This document shows positions 6,709-8,528 of a stretch of 8,528 nt of DNA, piece by piece. The translations under genes and the position numbers were made by a program. Position 1 is the stretch's first letter; each line of letters opens with the position of its first letter. Under the pieces are notes generated by a model. The model searched no databases and was not told where the DNA came from. It saw nothing but the letters and a program-made list of their open reading frames with translations. The stretch is from Christensenella sp. UBA3700 (GTDB lineage Bacteria > Bacillota > Clostridia > Christensenellales > UBA3700): positions 1-8,528 of the forward strand of contig DFIJ01000097.1 of the NCBI GenBank assembly GCA_002372775.1, written 5' to 3'.

Positions 6709-7299
6709 TTAATTATCGTTCTCTCTAAATACGATTCCTTTGTTTTCATCCATTGAATCGATTATTGCTAAAGAACATAAATCATAACCTTGAGCTCTTA
6801 ATTTATCTCCACCGCCTTGGAATCCCTTTTCAATACAAATAGCAATACCAGCGACCTTTGCGCCAGCTTGTTCTGCAATTGAAATAAGGCCATTAGCAGC
6901 TCCGCCCATAGCCATGAAATCATCTAATATTAAAACTGTGTCTTCACTTGTTAAATATTTCTTTGAAATTCTAATCTCGTTTGTTACAGCACGAGTAAAT
7001 GAATAAACATCAGCTGTATAAACGCTATCGTTTTGAGTAGTCTTAGCTTTATTCTTTTTAGCAAATACTACTTCAGCGTTATCGAAATATTGAGCAGCAA
7101 TACATGAAAGTCCAATACCTGAGCTTTCTACTGTTAAAATTTTATTAATTCCTCTTCCTGCGAATTTCTTTGCAAATGCCTTGCCCATTTCTTGAGCTAG
7201 AGCAACATCTATCTTATGATTTAAAAAACTATCAACCTTTAAAATATCTGTACCAATAACGATACCATCTTTTCTAATCTTTTCTTCTAAAAGTTTCAA
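6709..7299 (-). CDS. xpt: Xanthine phosphoribosyltransferase
   Basis: This cytosolic purine-salvage enzyme makes XMP and pyrophosphate from xanthine and PRPP. At 196 residues it is almost the same length as Bacillus subtilis Xpt (194, from memory) and aligns from the first residues. Markers are KVDSFLNHKIDVAL (21-34), typical of Xpt and the related PurR-type fold; KILTVESSGIGLS (53-65); and the PRPP-binding loop VLILDDFMAMGGAANG (122-137). The loop reads AMGGA where Xpt proteins usually have ANGxA, a small deviation. IEKGFQGGGDKL (156-167) matches the C-terminal conserved region. The start is TTG at 7299, with GGGGAG (7311-7306) six bases ahead and protein alignment supporting that start. A guanine-class riboswitch with terminator lies directly upstream, the classic control for xpt. 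It is the first gene of the operon with the nucleoside transporter. A hypoxanthine/guanine enzyme is less likely given the length and motifs. Confidence 0.94.
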   Translation of the reverse strand: MKLLEEKIRKDGIVIGTDILKVDSFLNHKIDVALAQEMGKAFAKKFAGRGINKILTVESSGIGLSCIAAQYFDNAEVVFAKKNKAKTTQNDSVYTADVYSFTRAVTNEIRISKKYLTSEDTVLILDDFMAMGGAANGLISIAEQAGAKVAGIAICIEKGFQGGGDKLRAQGYDLCSLAIIDSMDENKGIVFRENDN

Positions 7300-7313
7300 G
7301 ATATACTCCCCTT

Positions 7314-7347
7314 AAATAAAAAATTCAGGACTTTTAGTTCCTGAATT
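7314..7347 (-). terminator. Riboswitch-controlled intrinsic terminator (expression platform)
   Basis: On the minus strand AATTCAGG pairs perfectly with CCTGAATT (7347-7340 with 7329-7322), extendable by inner pairs, and is followed by six T residues and ATTT. It lies between the aptamer and the xpt ribosome binding site, so it can stop transcription before the gene. A genetic off-switch is expected when ligand is bound. The first strand overlaps an alternative pairing with the aptamer P1 strand. Confidence 0.88.
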
Positions 7348-7366
7348 GCCAATCTCTCTATCTTTT

Positions 7367-7432
7367 CCAATAGTCCCAACTAAGGTTGCTAGGGTAGAAA
7401 CGTTTTAGACCATATTCCTAAAACTATATTGG
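7367..7432 (-). ncRNA. Purine riboswitch aptamer, guanine class
   Basis: The minus-strand leader folds as a three-way junction. P1 is CCAATA (7432-7427) with TATTGG (7372-7367). P2 is TTTTAGG with TCTAAAA and loop AATATGG. J2/3 is GTTTCTAC, and P3 is CTAGC with GTTGG and a seven-base loop AACCTTA. By alignment with the well-known B. subtilis xpt aptamer, the conserved core is present: U22, U47 and U51, and the specificity base is C74 in GACTAT, which predicts guanine/hypoxanthine rather than adenine. U51 argues against a 2'-deoxyguanosine variant. One extra base (C) lies between P2 and J2/3, possibly pairing with the G before P2. It should control xpt and, by readthrough, the nucleoside transporter. 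Confidence 0.95.
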
Positions 7433-7464
7433 CAATTTACTTAATATATTCGTTTGATATTTCT

Positions 7465-7494
7465 ATTTTAATTTCACCTTAAGATATTAGTCAA
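7465..7494 (-). promoter_or_regulatory. Promoter of the riboswitch-xpt-transporter operon
   Basis: A -35 box TTGACT (7494-7489) and a -10 box TAAAAT (7470-7465) are separated by 18 bases, a good housekeeping sigma-factor match. Transcription would start near 7458, about 25 bases before the aptamer P1 stem, which places the whole riboswitch in the transcript. Confidence 0.72.
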
Positions 7495-7498
7495 ATAG

Positions 7499-7514
7499 AA
7501 TAAGCATTCTTATT
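7499..7514. other. Short palindrome, possible weak terminator of the upstream membrane-protein gene
   Basis: AATAAG and CTTATT form a perfect six-base stem with a four-base loop, followed on the minus strand by CTATTT. It lies shortly after the stop of the upstream gene, but the stem has little GC and the T run is broken, so termination would be weak. A second AT-only palindrome (AATATAGTA/TACTATATT) overlaps the stop codon region at about 7528-7546. Confidence 0.3.
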
Positions 7515-7539
7515 GTAAAATAACCTTAATATAGTAATA

Positions 7540-8484
7540 CTATATTGGCAAATAATGTAACCCATATCCTATAACTAACGCAGAAATAATTAAAGCACCA
7601 AATATGAACAAGTTCTCTTTAACATCTTTGTTTTGTTTTAAAAGAACTACAATACCCATACCAGCATTTACAGATAATCCTGCAATAACAGCCCCAAACG
7701 AGATGCCACCATCAATAAATAGTTGTGTTATCAAAACTGAAGAAGCACAATTTGGTATTAATCCAATAATAATTGCTAGTACTGGTTGGAAACCATAACT
7801 TAATTCCAAGAATTCGTTAATCTTTTCTTCGCCAATGAAATAAACGACAAGGCCAAGAATAATGTTTATAACAAGAATATATAGAGAGATCTTTAAAGAT
7901 TTAACGAGTGGTCCGTACCATTTGAACTTGCCACCATTTTGACAGTATTCACAATCGCAAGCATATTCCATATCTACTTCCATGCCTGTAACGTCAACTT
8001 TTTCGCCATTAACTTCTATATATTGTTTTTCTTCTTTCTTTGATTCTAATGCTTGCATTCTTTGTTGAACTTTCTTTGCAAACAATTTGTTATGAACAAG
8101 CATAGCAGCATAACCAGCAACAATACCCCAAACGATCTTTACCGCAATCAGAATTAAAAGTTGAGGAATCTTATCTGGGACAGATAATAGCATAGGAAGT
8201 GCTTCATCTGATGTTGCTATATATACCGCAACTAGCGCACCTATTGAAAAATCGCCCTTTGTAAATAAATCTGTTGATACAACAGCAAATCCACATTGTG
8301 GAATTGATCCAAATAAAGAACCAAATATTGGTGAATATTTGCCATTTAGTAAAGGAGATTTTCTTGTCTTTAAAATCTTTTTATATTCCAAAAATTCAAT
8401 TAAATAATAGACAACAAGTAGTACAGGCAAAATCTTTGCTGTATCAATAATCGCGTCTAGTAGCACATCCCAAATCTCTTCCAT
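7540..8484 (-). CDS. ArsP_2-like polytopic membrane protein, putative metal or arsenic exporter
   Basis: This 314-residue integral membrane protein resembles the ArsP_2-type putative heavy-metal exporters; related proteins are also labelled putative manganese transporters, and neither substrate is shown here. Hydrophobic segments lie near 12-30, 52-69, 78-100, 106-130, 194-216, 232-252, 258-283 and 292-312. Two halves repeat the pattern G-x-I-P-x-C at 59-64 and 241-246, each followed by similar TDLF/TQLF and SIGALVA/SFGAVIA stretches, which indicates an internal duplication. The halves are joined by a hydrophilic, probably cytoplasmic loop (about 131-193) with a CDCEYC cluster (176-181), a plausible metal-binding site. 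AGGAG lies 7 bases before the ATG. The gene has its own promoter candidate and is upstream of, not clearly part of, the purine operon. The stop codon lies within a 13-base sequence that recurs in the riboswitch. Confidence 0.8.
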   Translation of the reverse strand: MEEIWDVLLDAIIDTAKILPVLLVVYYLIEFLEYKKILKTRKSPLLNGKYSPIFGSLFGSIPQCGFAVVSTDLFTKGDFSIGALVAVYIATSDEALPMLLSVPDKIPQLLILIAVKIVWGIVAGYAAMLVHNKLFAKKVQQRMQALESKKEEKQYIEVNGEKVDVTGMEVDMEYACDCEYCQNGGKFKWYGPLVKSLKISLYILVINIILGLVVYFIGEEKINEFLELSYGFQPVLAIIIGLIPNCASSVLITQLFIDGGISFGAVIAGLSVNAGMGIVVLLKQNKDVKENLFIFGALIISALVIGYGLHYLPI

Positions 8485-8512
8485 ACACTATCTCCTATTA
8501 TTTTCTTTTGAA

Positions 8513-8518
8513 ATTATA
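8513..8518 (-). promoter_or_regulatory. -10 box of the putative exporter gene
   Basis: TATAAT on the minus strand lies 28 bases before the start codon, giving a leader of roughly 20 bases. The -35 box would fall outside the window, so the promoter cannot be fully checked. Confidence 0.5.
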
Positions 8519-8528
8519 TAATAGTTTC

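Noticed and set aside
7367..7432. Adenine or 2'-deoxyguanosine specificity of the riboswitch
   Set aside because: The specificity base aligns as C74 rather than U74, and position 51 is U, both as in guanine aptamers.
1..8528. CRISPR arrays, insertion sequences, tRNA or rRNA genes
   Set aside because: No regularly spaced repeats, transposase, terminal inverted repeats or RNA gene motifs were seen on either strand.

Overview
The window reads as a low-GC, AT-rich chromosome segment from a Gram-positive bacterium of the Bacillota (Clostridia or Bacilli type). The evidence is the strong AGGAGG-like ribosome binding sites, two TTG start codons, a lipoprotein-type solute receptor, a purine riboswitch in front of an xpt-type gene, and a BmpA/NupNOPQ-type nucleoside ABC transporter. 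The genus cannot be named from the sequence alone. Every convincing gene lies on the minus strand, so the window is read from high to low coordinates.

From the right: (1) 8484-7540 encodes a polytopic membrane protein of the ArsP_2-like putative metal/arsenic exporter type, with its own -10 element at the window edge. (2) 7494-7314 holds a promoter, a guanine-class purine riboswitch aptamer and an intrinsic terminator. (3) 7299-6709 is xanthine phosphoribosyltransferase (xpt), followed with no terminator by (4) 6658-5366, a BMP-family substrate-binding lipoprotein, (5) 5272-3665, a double-domain ABC ATPase, and (6,7) 3665-2379 and 2377-1376, two permeases. The ATPase and first permease overlap by one base, and one base separates the two permeases. 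A strong intrinsic terminator at 1351-1318 closes this operon. (8) 1222-869 and 900-1 form a separate module: a HigB/RelE-like toxin, and an antitoxin that overlaps it and carries a C-terminal ImmA/IrrE-type HEIGH metallopeptidase domain. The antitoxin gene runs off the left edge.

The central block makes sense as one purine-acquisition unit. The BMP lipoprotein would capture a purine nucleoside, the ATPase and permeases import it, and Xpt converts the released xanthine (or related base) to a nucleotide with PRPP. The riboswitch should shut off the whole set when guanine-type purines are plentiful. A cluster of three stem-loops between the lipoprotein gene and the ATPase gene may set the ratio of receptor to transporter.

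Nothing here is clearly a wholly new system. The items most worth a second look are the toxin with its metallopeptidase-fused antitoxin, whose codon use differs sharply from its neighbours; the riboswitch's competing 10-base pairing; a 13-base copy of the riboswitch switching strand at the end of the upstream gene; and the stem-loop cluster inside the operon. There is no gene-free stretch longer than 300 bases; the longest (7300-7539) is the riboswitch leader.
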